Positions 23,101 to 33,845 of a stretch of 64,000 nucleotides of DNA are shown here, piece by piece (positions within the stretch are counted from its first letter, which is position 1; each line of letters starts with the position of its first letter). Origin of the DNA: Phragmites australis. Its lineage: Eukaryota > Streptophyta > Magnoliopsida > Poales > Poaceae. The DNA is taken from assembly GCF_958298935.1 (NCBI RefSeq), contig NC_084932.1:16905501-16969500 (forward strand), written 5' to 3'. The notes beneath the pieces are model-generated. The model was given only the letters and a program-made list of their open reading frames with translations. It had not been told where the DNA came from and made no database searches. The position numbers were made by a program, and so were the translations under genes.

Positions 23101-23174
23101 ATCTCTTCGTTGTCGATCTCGGGGACTGGCGTCCACTCTGCCACAAAGTCAGATAGAGCCTGGCTCTTGATTGC

Positions 23175-23660
23175 TTAGCAGCTGATGAAGTGCAGATCGA
23201 ATTCTGCGAGCTCGATCGCCCACTTGACGATACGCCTAGTGCCTTCTCGATTCCGGAGGATCGGCCCCAGTGGGTATGTCATTACCACCAAGACCTTGTG
23301 CGCCTGGAAGTAGTGGCGCAGCTTCCTGGAAGTGACGAGTACGGCATAGAGCATCTTTTTTGCTTGAGGGTATCTTGTCTTGGCATCTCGGAGGACTTCA
23401 CTGACGAAGTACACCGGTCGTTGTTCACGGCGGGCCCGGACAGCAGCCTCACCCGAGGGCTTGTCACAGCCCTCAAGCTCGGTACAGTGGTCGGGGCCGA
23501 CTGGGCTCTCAGGCTCAACTCCCTGGTCGGGAGGAGCCAAGGTCTTGGGCTCGACTTCCTGGTCGGGAGGAACCCCGAGAACGGAAGGCTACTCGGGGGC
23601 AGCTGGGAGCTCAGACCCAGCACCTGGCCCTGAGCACTCGTCACGCTCCACCACCAGTAC
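23175..23660 (-). pseudogene. RNase H domain next to the reverse transcriptase
   Basis: Contains [20 protein letters not shown] and [20 protein letters not shown], which fit the gypsy RT-associated RNase H. An upstream piece (LLLYVSATPQVVSMVLV) belongs to the frame ending at 23589. A variable spacer with [13 protein letters not shown] sequence and a frame change separates them. Confidence 0.8.
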
Positions 23661-24540
23661 CATGCTCACGACCTGAGGGGTGGCCGAGACATAGAGCAAT
23701 AAAGGCTCGCTCTCGGAGGGGGCCACCAGTACGGGCGATGAGGTGAGATACTTCTTCAAGTCCTGGAAGGCTTGCTCGACCTCCGGCGTCCAATCAAAAT
23801 GACCGGTTTTCTTCAGCAGTTTGAAGAGGGGGAGCCCTCGCTCCCCGAGCTTGGAGATGAAGCGCCCTAGGGCCGCCATGCAGCCAGCGAGACGCTGGAC
23901 TTCCTTGAGCCGAACCGAGGGACGCATCTGCTCGATGGATCGGATCTTCTCCGGATTGGCCTTGACTCCTCGGCTGGAAACCAAGAAACCGAGGAGGTTG
24001 CCCGCAGGTACCCCGAAGATGCACTTCTCGGGGTTGAGCTTCAAGCGGGTAGTGCGAAGACTGTTGAAAGTCTCGACTAGGTCTTCCAGCAGGGTGGCGC
24101 GGTCTCGGGACTTGACCACGAGGTCGTCGATATAAGCTTTGACGTTGCGGCCAACCTGCGAATCAAGGGTAATACGCACAGCCCACTGGAATGACGAGCC
24201 AGCGTTGCGCAAACCAAAAGGCATTGAGACATAGCAATAGGTCCCCACCGGGGTAGTAAAAGATATTTTTTTCTCGTCCTGTTTGGCCATGCGGATTTGG
24301 TGATAACCTGAATTTGCATCTAAAAATCACAAAAGATCGCATCCCGCAGTGGAATCTACAATCTGATCTATGCGGGGTAAAGGAAAAGGATCTTTTGGAC
24401 ATGTCTTGTTTAGGTCGGTGTAGTCGACACACATCCGCAGCTTGCCGTTGGCCTTTGGGACGATGACTGGGTTTGCCAGCCACTCTGGGTGGAGGACCTC
24501 TCGAATGAAGCCGGTGTTGAGGAGCTTGCTAACTTGCTCC
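23589..24540 (-). pseudogene. Reverse transcriptase of the Tat gypsy element
   Basis: From 24540: FIREVLHPEWLANPVIVPKA, KLRMCVDYTDLNKTCPKDPF, then FLDANSGYHQIRMAKQDEKK, YVSMPFGLRNAGSSFQWAV and the catalytic motif AYIDDLVVKS (YIDD at about 24130). The palm and fingers are well kept, but an in-frame TGA lies just before FLDANSGYHQ (near 24325) and other stops are further 5'. It copies element RNA into DNA in virus-like particles. Now it is a pseudogene. Confidence 0.9.
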
Positions 24541-24628
24541 CGGATGAACTCTTGGTGCTCGGGCGCCTACCACCGGACCTTCTGCCTCACCGGCCGTGCG
24601 TCTGGTCGCACAATAAGGTGGTGCTCGA

Positions 24629-25953
24629 TCACCTCCCTAGGGATCCCGGGCATATCGAACGGCTGCCATGCAAACACATTGACATTATCCCGGAGGAAGG
24701 CGGTGAGTGCGCTTTCCTATTTGTCGCCCAGGTCACCACCGATTCGGATGACCTGGGACGAGTCTTCGCCCACCACGACCTCCTTTGTGGGGATAGAAGT
24801 GTCGGCGGTGAGTTGGGGTTTGGGTGAAGAGGGTCCTGGGCCCCTGGGTGTCCTTCGACCTCAGCCTGAGCAGAGACCAGGGCCGAGTAGAGCTGCTCGA
24901 TGCAGGAGACGGTGCTACCGGTCTCGGTAGGTATGAAGATGGGGCCAGTAGGGTCTGGCATCTTAACCGTGAGGTAGGCATAGTGCGTGACCACCATGAA
25001 CCGGGCGAGCGTCGGAAGCCCGAGTATGGCAGTGTAGGGCAGGGGGACCTCCGCGATGTCGAAGACGACGTTCTCCATCCGGAAATTGTCCCGGCTCCCG
25101 AATGTGACGGGTAGCTCGACCTGCCCGAGGGCAGAGTATGCCCCGGCACCACCCCGTAGAAGGGGAGCGATTGCTTTAGACGCCTGGAAGGCACCTGCAG
25201 CTTCTTGAAGGCCTCCTAGGATAGGAGGTTTAGGCCTGCACCTCCATCAATCAGCACTCTACTGACCTTTACATTGCAGATGGTGAGGGACACAACTAGA
25301 GGTAGTCGCCCCACGCCTGCAGTACTCGCGGGGTGGTCCGCTAGACTGAACGTGATTGGGGTCTCTGACCACTGCAGAGGCTTTGCGGCCGCAGTGCCCA
25401 GGGTAGCCGAGCACACCTCACACCGCATTGTCTTGACGCAGCGATGAGAGGAGGGCGTGTATGCGCCCCCGTCGATAAAAGTGATGGTGTGCTCGGGCTC
25501 TTGGAACCCGAGCTCTGTGTTCTCGGGGGTGGCTTTATCGTCACCACCCCTGCTACGCTCCTCGCGCTCCTTCTGGCGCTGCTCGACGAGCCCTTTGTCC
25601 GACCGGCACTCAGTGAGGTCGTGCCAGTCAGTTTGGTGGATCTCACACCACTTTTCCAGTTCAGGCCTCGTGAGAGCGGGAGCCCTTGAGGGAACAAGCT
25701 TCCTGTCGATACCCACCCGGCGTGCCGGCCTATGGGCAGGGCCTTCCATCGGCACAACAGGGGCAGCGTCGTGCCTCCTTCTCCTTTTCTTTTCCTGCCT
25801 GTCAGAGCGGGAAGGACCTGCCTTGTCGGCAGCGGGTTGCTCAAGGCGCGGGACATGCCACGCCCGAGCCTCTGCCGCCTTAGCGCACTTGTCAGCCAAC
25901 GCGAAGAGCTCCACGGTGGTCTCAACCTCATGCGTACCTAGCTTTTCAAGCAT
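24629..25953 (-). pseudogene. Gag C-terminus and aspartic protease of the Tat gypsy element
   Basis: A 245-residue frame (25953-25216) includes a Cys/His segment (WCEIHQTDWHDLTEC), a Lys/Arg-rich part and the protease active site VLIDGGAGLNLLS, in which DGGA replaces the more common DTGA as is usual in Tat elements. After a frame change the protease continues at 25078-24629 (VPLPYTAILGLPTLARFMV). The protease cleaves the gag-pol polyprotein. Confidence 0.85.
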
Positions 25954-27133
25954 TCGCTCATCGCGGACGCCTTGCCAGAATGCGATGATGATGGCATGGG
26001 CGGTAATCCGCAGGATGGTGTTGCGGACCTAGCTAAAGCGCTATATGAAGCACCTCAGCGTCTCCCCCTCTTGCTGCTTCATGGCATGGAGGTCGCACTC
26101 CAAGCCAGGGCGCGTGAAGGTGCCCTGAAAGTTGGCTATGAACTGGTGGCAGAGATCATCCCAGGAACTAATAGATCCTGGGGGTAAGTTCATAAGCCAG
26201 GAGCGGGCAGAGCCCCTCAAGGCTACATGAAAGTAATTGGCCATAACCTTTTCACTGCCGCCCGTCGCTTGGACAACGGTGGTGTAGATCTGGAGGAACT
26301 CGACAGGGTCGATGGACCAGTCGTACTTCTCCAGTAGCTCTGGCCGGAACTTCATGGGCCAGTTGACCCGACGGAGCTCGCTGGTGAATGCGCAGCAGCC
26401 GGTACCGTATCCTGTGGCGCGAGCAGCGCCCTTGGGGGGCGAACGCCGGCATGCTGGGGACCCCGGCGGTCACGGGCCGGCATAGAGGAAGCCTGCTTCT
26501 CTGCCTTGGCCTCGAGCTGGGACTCCCGGTGGCACTCAAGGGTGACGCGTGCATCCTTGACGGCCCTCCACTCATTGAGGTGTAAGCGGAGGTCCTGAGC
26601 TCCTGTTGTGGCTAGGGGGCGGCACTCCGCCTGGAGCCCCTCGGGCCGGTTTTGCTGCCACTCGACGATGGACCGGCTTTGGTTGCGCCGTGGTGGGAGG
26701 TGGCACGGGTGCTTCCGGCCAGCACTTGCCGATGAGCCGTGCCCACCAAGGCCGCCACCTCCTGCAGCCAACGGCCTTCTGGGGTTTCCCCCGCTTCCTG
26801 GATAGGCGGGTGCCTGAGGAGTACTTGCGCCGCAAGCAAAGCGCTCCCAGGGTTGGCGTCACCAAAAGTGAGCCTACGCTGTAACGGTGTCCGGCGCTGT
26901 CTGGACGTGGATCTTGCGGCAGGGGCATCTGCCGCTTGCTGAGGGTTAGGCGGCTCTCCTGCAACGGCGGCCCTGCTAGTCCCAGCGCTGTTGTCCCCAA
27001 GGGAAGGAAGCGCCGTACAGGCCGACCGCTGCTATTGCTGAGGAACAATAGAAACTGGGGCCTCCTGAGCGATGGGCTCCATCTCTTCACTGGAGTTGGA
27101 GCCGGTGCGTTGGAGACGATGTCCACCTGCCAT
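25954..27133 (-). pseudogene. Gag of the Tat gypsy element
   Basis: A start codon at 27133 gives MAGGHRLQRTGSNSSEEMEP, followed by a stop about 32 codons later and several frame changes (26839-26612 and 26771-26352). The capsid-type Retrotrans_gag domain lies at 26355-26041 (SIDPVEFLQIYTTVVQATGG, VALRGSARSWLMNLPPGSIS, WDDLCHQFIANFQGTF). Gag forms the virus-like particle. The start lies about 60 bases after the primer-binding site. Confidence 0.8.
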
Positions 27134-27173
27134 CTTGTCTGCAGAAAACAAAGTGGATTCAGGGATGCAACCC

Positions 27174-27191
27174 CCCTACCTGGCGTGCCAA
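27174..27191 (-). promoter_or_regulatory. Primer-binding site of the Tat gypsy element
   Basis: On the minus strand TTGGCACGCCAGGTAGGG begins one base after the 5' LTR end. It is similar to primer sites of other grass Tat elements. The tRNA was not identified with certainty. Confidence 0.7.
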
Positions 27192-27192
27192 C

Positions 27193-28508
27193 TGTCGGAG
27201 GATGATCTCCACAAGTGAGGATCCGGAGAGACCCCCTTTGAGATTCAGCTAGGGGGATGATTCTGAATCTACCTCGTACGTGAATTAAATGAGAGTAAAT
27301 GGGATGCAAGTGGGATGAATGATCAGATGCTTGAGGAAATAAATGATCAGGGGATTTTAGACAAGTTCGGGCCACACAACGCGTAATACCCTACTCCTGT
27401 GTGTATGTTATAAATGCTCTGGCAATGCCTCTCTGAGGATCTCTTGCGTTACAAGGATTTCTGTCTAAGTCTAGAGTTTCATGTGTCTTATTCTTCATTA
27501 GCTTGTCTCGGTACTCTTCGACTCGTGAGACTTGGTCGACTTCCAGAAATTGTCCAGCTTGTAAGTCTTGGCCCTGAAGAACCTCTGAAAACTTGTGTTC
27601 TGAAGCCCTCCTTTATACCATGGGGGGGGGGGCTTGGCGTGCCCAGAAAGGAGGGCACGAGTCCCAAGGTGCCATAAATAGAAAAACAACCATCATGGGC
27701 TGTAGCTTGATGTTACCGGGGGGGTTTGAAAATGCGCCCCCGTCCGGTCCTGTCGTCATCATGCCGCTTTTCGGCGGATGCAGCAGGGAGGGACCACTGG
27801 GCAGCTACCGAGCAACCCCGTATGCCCGTCCGGTCAGAGCAAGCCTGACGCAGCAGAGCGGCAGGCGATATGCCTCGAGCCCTGCGACGATATCCCGAGG
27901 CGCGCCGGATGACGCACGATGGGACCTGCCGCATTAAATGTCCCCACGCCTCCCTACTAGGCAGTGGCAGGGACTGACAGTAGGCGTGGAGGGAGTGGTT
28001 GGAAGTGACAGGCCACGCTCCCTCTTAAATGCAGCATCGGGTCTCTCACCAATTGACACCTCACTGCCGAGCCCTTGTGGGGTCCACTGGCAAGGGGCTT
28101 CTCATGTCCTCAGGGAACTCTTGGTGCTCGGGGATTACTGTTCATAGCCACGAGCACTCTCTCCCGGATATGCTTTTTCTCGGTCCTCGGGGAACTCGGG
28201 TACTCAGGGACCACTGTTCATGGCCCCGAGCGCCCTCTCCCAGAATGGTGTGTGCTCGGGTCATCGGGGAACTTGGGTACTCGGGGACCACTGTTCATGG
28301 CCCCGAGTGCCCTCTCCCGGAACTGTGTCTGCTCGGGTCATCGGGGAACTTGGGTACTCGGGGACCACTGTTCATGGCCTCGAGCACCCTCTCCCGGAAC
28401 TTGGTCTTCTCAGACCTCACGGAGATAATCCCCTAGGGAGGACACCACGTGGCACTCTACTGTCCTGGCCTCTGGACTTGGGGACCCCCGGTTCCCATGT
28501 CACCGACA
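27193..28508 (-). repeat. 5' LTR of the Tat gypsy element
   Basis: Runs TGTCGGAGGATG to ATGTCACCGACA and aligns throughout with 9376-10697. It also carries the tandem array of about 77 bp at 28115-28430. Differences between the two LTRs are mostly transitions. Confidence 0.95.
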
Positions 28509-29927
28509 GACGCAGTTTCATCCAAGCACACTGCATATCCTTACTTCCCTTTAACCTGTCCCGATAGGGAAAAAGGGTGAGATAATCATTGATAGTAACG
28601 AAAATCATGGCATTCAGCGTGAAGTACTGTCGTCGGAACTCATCCCACACCCGAACCCCCTCGTTCCACAGTTTCGTCATACCTTCCATCAATGGTTCCA
28701 GAAACACATCTATATCATTGCTAGGTTGTTTCGGTCCTTGGATAAGAATGGACAGTATAAGGTACTTCCGCTTTATGCATAGTTATGGAGGAAGGTTGTA
28801 GATGGCCAGCACCACTGGCCAAGTGCTATGTGAGGTGCTCATGTCACCGAAAGGATTCATTCCATTGATACTCAATGTGAACCTTACATTCCTTAGTTCT
28901 TCAGCGAACTCTGGATACATGGCATCAAACTTTCTCCATTGGCTAGCATCAGCGGGGTGTCGAAGCTTAGTTCCATCCTTCTTGCGCTTATCAAAATGCC
29001 AACGCATCAATCAGAGTCCCTAGGGTTCGAGTACAAACGCTGCAAGCGGGAGATCACTGGTAGGTACCACATCACCATCGCAGGACTTCTTCTCTTCTTC
29101 TTTGCATTGAAAGAAGTGTCTTCTTCGTTACGACCAGCATTACTCTTCTTCTTCTTTGCGTTGGCGGAAACATCTTCGTCCTCACAATCATCATTCCTCT
29201 TGTACTGACTCGCATTGCACACTGGACATCTATCCAAGGCTTTGTACTCTTTACGATAGAGGATACAGTGGTTCGGACATGCGTGTATTTTTTGCACATC
29301 CAATGACAACGGGTAGATAAGATTCTTCCCCTGATAAGTGGTGGTGGGCAAGGAGTTAAGCTTCGGAAGCATGTTTGCCAAGAGACTCAACAAATCCGAG
29401 AAACTCTTGTCTGACCATCCATTGCTGGTCTTCAACCTTAGAAGTTCAAGCACCGAATGCAATACCGTAAACTCCTTATCACAGCCCTTCGATTCCTCAT
29501 ACGAAAGTTCATTTGATGCCTTCTGTAACGCCTCGAAATTATCTAAACCTCTCGTGTCCCTTAAAACATGCGGTTTTTCATGACGCAGCATTTCCTCCAG
29601 ATCAAAATCAGTATCATCATCCATCATTACATCAGTATCGCCTTCGACTACTCCCTCATCATCACCATCCACTTGATCAGTAGCGATGTCCTCGTTTGGT
29701 TCGCTTGTACGTTGTTCTCCGTGATTGGACCAACATTTGTAGTCCTCAACAAAACCTCTCAAGATCAAGTGTGATTTGATTACGGTTGATTTGTCCCAAA
29801 ATTTCTGGTTCTTGCAGTAAGAACATGAACAGTATATTTCCTTTGTCTTCTTAGTCATAGCGTTATTCTCGGCGGCTTCAATAAAATATTTAGCCTTAAA
29901 TCTAAATCTAAACTTAAAAAAATACAA
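28509..29927 (-). pseudogene. CACTA TNP2-type transposase, N-terminal half
   Basis: From 29927 (first Met; a later Met starts MTKKTKEIYCSCSYCKNQKF) there is a Transpos_assoc zinc-type domain (CSCSYC, then SHLILRGFVEDYKCW). An acidic linker follows, then the start of Transposase_21 (LYPLSLDV-like, with HACPNHCILYRKEYKALDRC and PVCNASQYKRN). A frameshift near 29010 leads to MRWHFDKRKKDGTKLRHPAD. A stop near 28783 precedes VFLEPLMEGMTKLWNEGVRV and VCLDETAS at the gypsy junction (28509). The reading frame then continues at 9375 with VYLPYS, showing exactly where the insertion split the gene. Confidence 0.85.
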
Positions 29928-30082
29928 GCTAGGGATGAGATACCCATACCTTATTTGGCTCCTCCAAGGAATTCAAAAACAAAACCTTCCCGGCCTATTT
30001 TCCAAATCTGCCATCACTTGAGAGCTCTACTGTTCAGACAACAGTAGAGCCTGTCTGAATCGAGCACTATTTATGAAGCTAT

Positions 30083-30480
30083 TTTCACAAGCGATTCCTT
30101 ATGCAAACCGCTTGTGAAAATAGCTCATTTCCATAGACGGTTCCTTATGTCAACCGCTTGTGAAAATAGCTCCATTTCCATAGATGGTTGACATAAACAA
30201 CTGCCTGTGAAAATGATGCATTTTCACAGACGATTTCTTATGCCAACCGCCTGTGGAAATAGCTCCATTTTCACAGGCGGTTGGCATAAGAAACCGCCTA
30301 TGAAAATACCCCATTTTCACAGATGGTTTCTTATGCCAACCGCCTGTGAATATAGAGCTATTTCCACAGACAGTTGGCATAAGGAACCGCCTATAAAAAT
30401 TAGTTTTCACAGGCGGTCCTCAGCCACACAGGGCCGCAGTCACTTTCTCAGGCGGTTGGTCCTATGAACCGGCTGTAGAA
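30083..30480. repeat. Right subterminal repeat array of the CACTA element
   Basis: About ten or more copies of TTTTCACAGGCGGTT and AACCGCCTGTGAAAAT, alternating in orientation with short spacers such as TCTTATGCC. The array lies between the transposase leader and the right terminus. Open frames running through it (HRRFLMPTAC repeats) are artefacts of the repeat. Confidence 0.9.
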
Positions 30481-30521
30481 ATGAAACCTAGGTGTCTCGA
30501 AAAATAGATTTTGTAGTAGTA

Positions 30522-31375
30522 CAAGATTCATATATACCAACTGACTGTATTTATAAGAATTTTTAAATAATATTAATTTAATGAAAAATTGTAAAAATAA
30601 TATGTGTTTTTAAAAATTACTAAAATAGTATTCTATCTGTAGCTCGCTACCGACGAAGGACATATCGTGTGCATGTATGCTAGCTAGTAGGCTCATATAT
30701 GCATAGAGTCTAATGGATAAGGGTTTGTTTGTTTTAGGTAGGAATTTTAAAAACCGTTTTTAAAAATAGAAGCTAAACAAACAGGCTGTTTTTATAATCT
30801 GTTTTCTAAAATTTTACCTCTTTTCAGCCACAATCTAATTATTAAAATTATCAGGCTCGTGCGTGCATGCAGGTTAGCTAGTAGACGGGTGCGTGCATGC
30901 ATGCAGCATGCAAAATAAAAAATACACATGCACATGTATGAACCTGAAGGCACCCGGCACCCTGTCGCACAGCAAACACACATTAGTATGGTGGTCCAGC
31001 ATCCATTTATTTCGTCCGGCGATAGAATATTATTTTGTCAATTTTCTGAAAAAGAATTTTATTTTTGTAATTTTTATTAAAGTAATATTATTTTTTTAAA
31101 ACTCGTATGTATAACGTTGTGAACTATATATTTCTGCATAACGGGTTATTTACTAGTTTACGAAGCTTGAATTAGTTTGCAATTTTGCATAGCCTAGTTA
31201 ATTTGGCTCAGGAACAGAAACTAGCTCAGCATGTGGGAGGAAAGGATGTCTGTAGTCTTCTTAATGCAGAAATACCAGTTCCTCCTCGGTACTGTCTTTT
31301 TTCGTAGGTCATTTTGTTCTTCCATTCGTTTGGAGCTACGCATCTAATGAATTTCTTACCAGATTACAGAGATTT
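30522..31375. other. Spacer between two CACTA elements, no gene
   Basis: AT-rich DNA. 30526-30550 and 31105-31215 resemble the left flank of the big CACTA element (about 168-290). A short inverted pair (GTTTGTTTGTTTTAGG near 30723 and CTAAACAAACAGGC near 30772) may be a tiny MITE, but no target duplication was found. Confidence 0.4.
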
Positions 31376-31467
31376 CACTACTACAAAATAAGTCAAAAGT
31401 AACGGCTCATCAATACAGGTTGAACAAGAACCAGCAGTACAAATATATCACTGCCGGTTTTTAATCT

Positions 31468-32653
31468 CACTATGTGAAAAACAGACAAATGAGACACTAT
31501 ATAAGTGACGGTCGTAATATGACCGGCAGTAATTGTGACCCATCACTAATGCCAGTCATTAGTGATGGGTAAAAATTTGACCCGTCACCAATAACGACTC
31601 ATCACTCACAGATCATCGTAGGTCAGTTATTGATGACGGGTCAAGTTTTGACTTGTCACCAATGACTAACTCAACGGTGACGGGTCTCATAGGCCTGTCA
31701 TAAGTGACGGGTCAAGTTATGACCCGTCACTAATTACATTATTCAGAAATACATAAAATGATCCAAACATTGCAAAAAAATTATTTTTCTCTTATTTTTC
31801 TCACTTCAGAAGCACTAGAATATGAACCATTATACATTTCTGCTCAAGTTTGATGTAAGGGGTAACGGCTATAGACACAAACGCTCGTTCTGAAAATGGT
31901 GCAGAAACTTCCGGAGGTGAGGACTCAATCTTCCAAGCCGTTTTAGGCCTCTAAAAATTCACCGAACCTTATACATCGGGAAGAAACGGATGTAACTTCG
32001 CCTGTAGATGTCCATAGAGTCAAAAAAACGTCAAAATTGGAGTCTGTATGCAGAAGTTATGGTCATTTAACTGAAGGCACTCCGAGTCAACTGGTTTTTA
32101 TATCTATTGTAAAATTAACATTGGTGATGGGTCATAATTGTGCCCCGTCACTTATGACTTGTAATAAGTGACAGGTCACAGTTGTAACCCGTCACTTATG
32201 ACCCTTGGTAAAATAGTTAAAAGGATCTTTTATCCAAATCCCTTCAAAACGCACGCGAGGTTGAGGTGGTTAGGTAGCTACGCACGTGAGGGGCCGTCGT
32301 GATTCGATTCACACGGAACGCACATTCTAAACACAACCTGAAAAATAGGTAGAAACATGTGGCGAGTGGTGATAGGCCTGAGTTGGATTGGTTTGGGTGA
32401 AAAATATATATTCTTTTTTTTACTTTTTTGTGCCCAAAAAGTGCAAAAACCGTATATCAGTCATAAGTGACAGGTCACAAATAAGTCATAAGTGATGGGT
32501 CAAGTTTTGACCCGTCACTAATGACCTTATTGGTGATTAGTCCTTACGCGTCACTTATTACATGTCATCAGTGACGCGTTCGGGGTGACAGGTGCGGGAC
32601 CCATCACCCAAGACGGTTATGACCCGTCACCCTTGTCCATTTTTCACGTAGTG
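31468..32653. mobile_element. Mini-CACTA element nested in the outer one
   Basis: Left end CACTATGTGAAAAACAGAC, right end the complement of CACTACGTGAAAAATGGAC, a 19-bp terminal repeat with three mismatches. The 3-bp target duplication TCT is intact (31465-31467 and 32654-32656). Both halves hold many copies of GTGACGGGTCAA and TTGACCCGTCACTAATGAC as subterminal repeats. Length is 1186 bp with no coding potential, so it depends on a transposase from elsewhere. Confidence 0.9.
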
Positions 32654-32699
32654 TCTCTCGCGCATTACTATCAGTGCTAGAACCGGCACTGATGCTTCG

Positions 32700-33560
32700 G
32701 ACCCAAATCTTTTTTTCAATCTATCTTTAGCTCAAAATCATCACGCCCAGCTCAGACTTATCTCTTTCGGCTCTCAAGCGCTACTCTCTCCCCTATCTCT
32801 TTGCTTCATAGCGCCTCTCTCTCATCTCTTTCCTTTCCTCCACAAGCGGACGGGTGGCACACGGAGATGGAGAGAGGGGCGGAGGATGCGAGGGAGGAGC
32901 CGAGGAGAGTGACCGGCTGGAGGGGGACGGGCTGAGCTCACTTGGGGTTTGGAGGAGCGGCGTCGCACGTTCGTGCTTGAGCGCAGCGAAGCGGGCTGCT
33001 GATTGGGGTCGTTGTCATCATTGTCGTCCATGAAGGTGCAATGGTACGAGTTTGGGTGTTGCATTTTGGTGTTGGTCTATGATTTAAGGTTGGGCTTGGG
33101 TTTTGATTGGATTTCAGGAGCTGGTTGTTGAGATGTGCTCTTGAGTATGATTTTTGGAGGTGATTTGATGTGGCATTGGTTCGTTTCAGGCATGGTCTGG
33201 AGGAGAGAGGTGGACATGAGCAAGGTTTTTGTAGCGTGGGAGCAATAGCAGTCTGCCACCTCTGGGTCTCTGGTTCAGAGAGCTCCGATGTTGTACTTTG
33301 TCGATGTGGAGATGGAGGTTTTCGCAAATGGAGCACCTCCATGGAAGCAGATGATTACAAGGAAATTTCGTTTATTTTGATTTTACTTTCTTCTTCCTCT
33401 CTCGAATCTGGGCTGCTTGGCTCTGATTGTGGTGTTCGATCTAGGGCTATGGAGCGGTGGAGGGATGGAGCATGCCGGCGGTACCGGCAACCGAGCCAGC
33501 TCTATTTCGAGCCGGCTCCTCGAAACGGCAGTGATAGTGAGTTTTTGTGTCGTCTTTAGA
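32700..33560. other. Gene-like middle of the outer CACTA-like element
   Basis: Between the subterminal repeats lies sequence of higher GC content with overlapping open frames of 60-134 codons on both strands. None resembles a family I know. It may be a captured host fragment, as in Pack-type elements, or unrelated filler. Confidence 0.3.
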
Positions 33561-33669
33561 ATCGGCACTAATACTAGCCGTGTATCAGTGCCGGGTAAAG
33601 AGTGCTGGTTGAAAAACCAGCACTGGAGCTATTTTTCAACTAGTACTCTTATGCCTTTTTGCAGTAGTG

Positions 33670-33845
33670 TGTACTCATTCACCGGTTAGAGAAAACATTG
33701 CATGTTAGTATTTTGAGCATAGCAATTCACACTTCATTTTGCTGTGAGATTTGAAAACCGAACTCGACCTAATAGCATTGGACAATAGCAAAAAAATATT
33801 ATGTAATATTTACTTAAAGATCACTTGAGAGCTCTAAGGGTGGGA
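33670..33845. other. Short spacer, no gene
   Basis: AT-rich sequence between the outer CACTA-like element and the solo LTR. It ends with TGGGA (33841-33845), the first copy of the solo-LTR target duplication. Confidence 0.5.

Larger units (their letters stand above)
9376..28508 (-). mobile_element. Tat-lineage Ty3/gypsy LTR retrotransposon inserted in the CACTA transposase
   Basis: Two LTRs of about 1.32 kb (9376-10697 and 27193-28508) begin TGTCGG and end CCGACA. On the minus strand the order is 5' LTR (right), primer-binding site, gag, protease, RT, RNase H, second RNase H, integrase, a long non-coding part, and a gene in the opposite direction before the 3' LTR. The double RNase H and the antisense ORF are hallmarks of the plant Tat lineage. 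The element is about 13 kb without its own nested insertion (about 12440-18355). Target duplications GATGT (9371-9375) and GACGC (28509-28513) each differ by one transition from GATGC. The LTRs look about 90% identical by eye, mostly transitions, so the insertion is old. Confidence 0.9.
305..30521 (-). mobile_element. Large autonomous-type CACTA (En/Spm-like) transposon, decayed and interrupted
   Basis: The left end begins CACTAGTACACAAT at 305. The right end reads ATTTTGTAGTAGT near 30508-30520, whose reverse complement is ACTACTACAAAAT, so both ends look like degenerate CACTA termini. Subterminal repeats built on CACAGGCGGTT and AACCGCCTGTGG lie just inside both ends (346-474 and 30083-30480). 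Inside are a TNP2-type transposase gene (29927 to 7568) and a second gene with a Ulp1-like protease (about 7080 to 797), both on the minus strand. This gene pair is usual for grass CACTA elements. Without the 19.1 kb gypsy insertion (9376-28508) the element is about 11 kb. No clear 3-bp target duplication survives. An alternative is two adjacent CACTA elements, because a third repeat cluster lies at 7108-7231. The genes are broken, so it is not autonomous now. Confidence 0.75.
31376..33669. mobile_element. Small non-autonomous CACTA-like element (outer)
   Basis: Left end CACTACTACAAAA at 31376, right end TTTTGCAGTAGTG at 33669, whose complement is CACTACTGCAAAA (12 of 13 bases match). Flanking triplets are TTT and TGT, so the 3-bp duplication is imperfect. 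Subterminal words such as CCGGCACTGATGC and ATCAGTGCCGGG occur near the right end. Without the inserted element at 31468-32653 it is about 1.1 kb and has no transposase. It contains a gene-like middle part at 32700-33560. Confidence 0.65.

Noticed and set aside
30150..30467. Overlapping open frames of 86 codons on both strands
   Set aside because: They are translations of the CACTA subterminal repeats and carry no protein-like signal.
30723..30785. Possible small MITE with GTTTGTTTGTTT ends
   Set aside because: The inverted ends are simple-sequence and no target duplication could be read.
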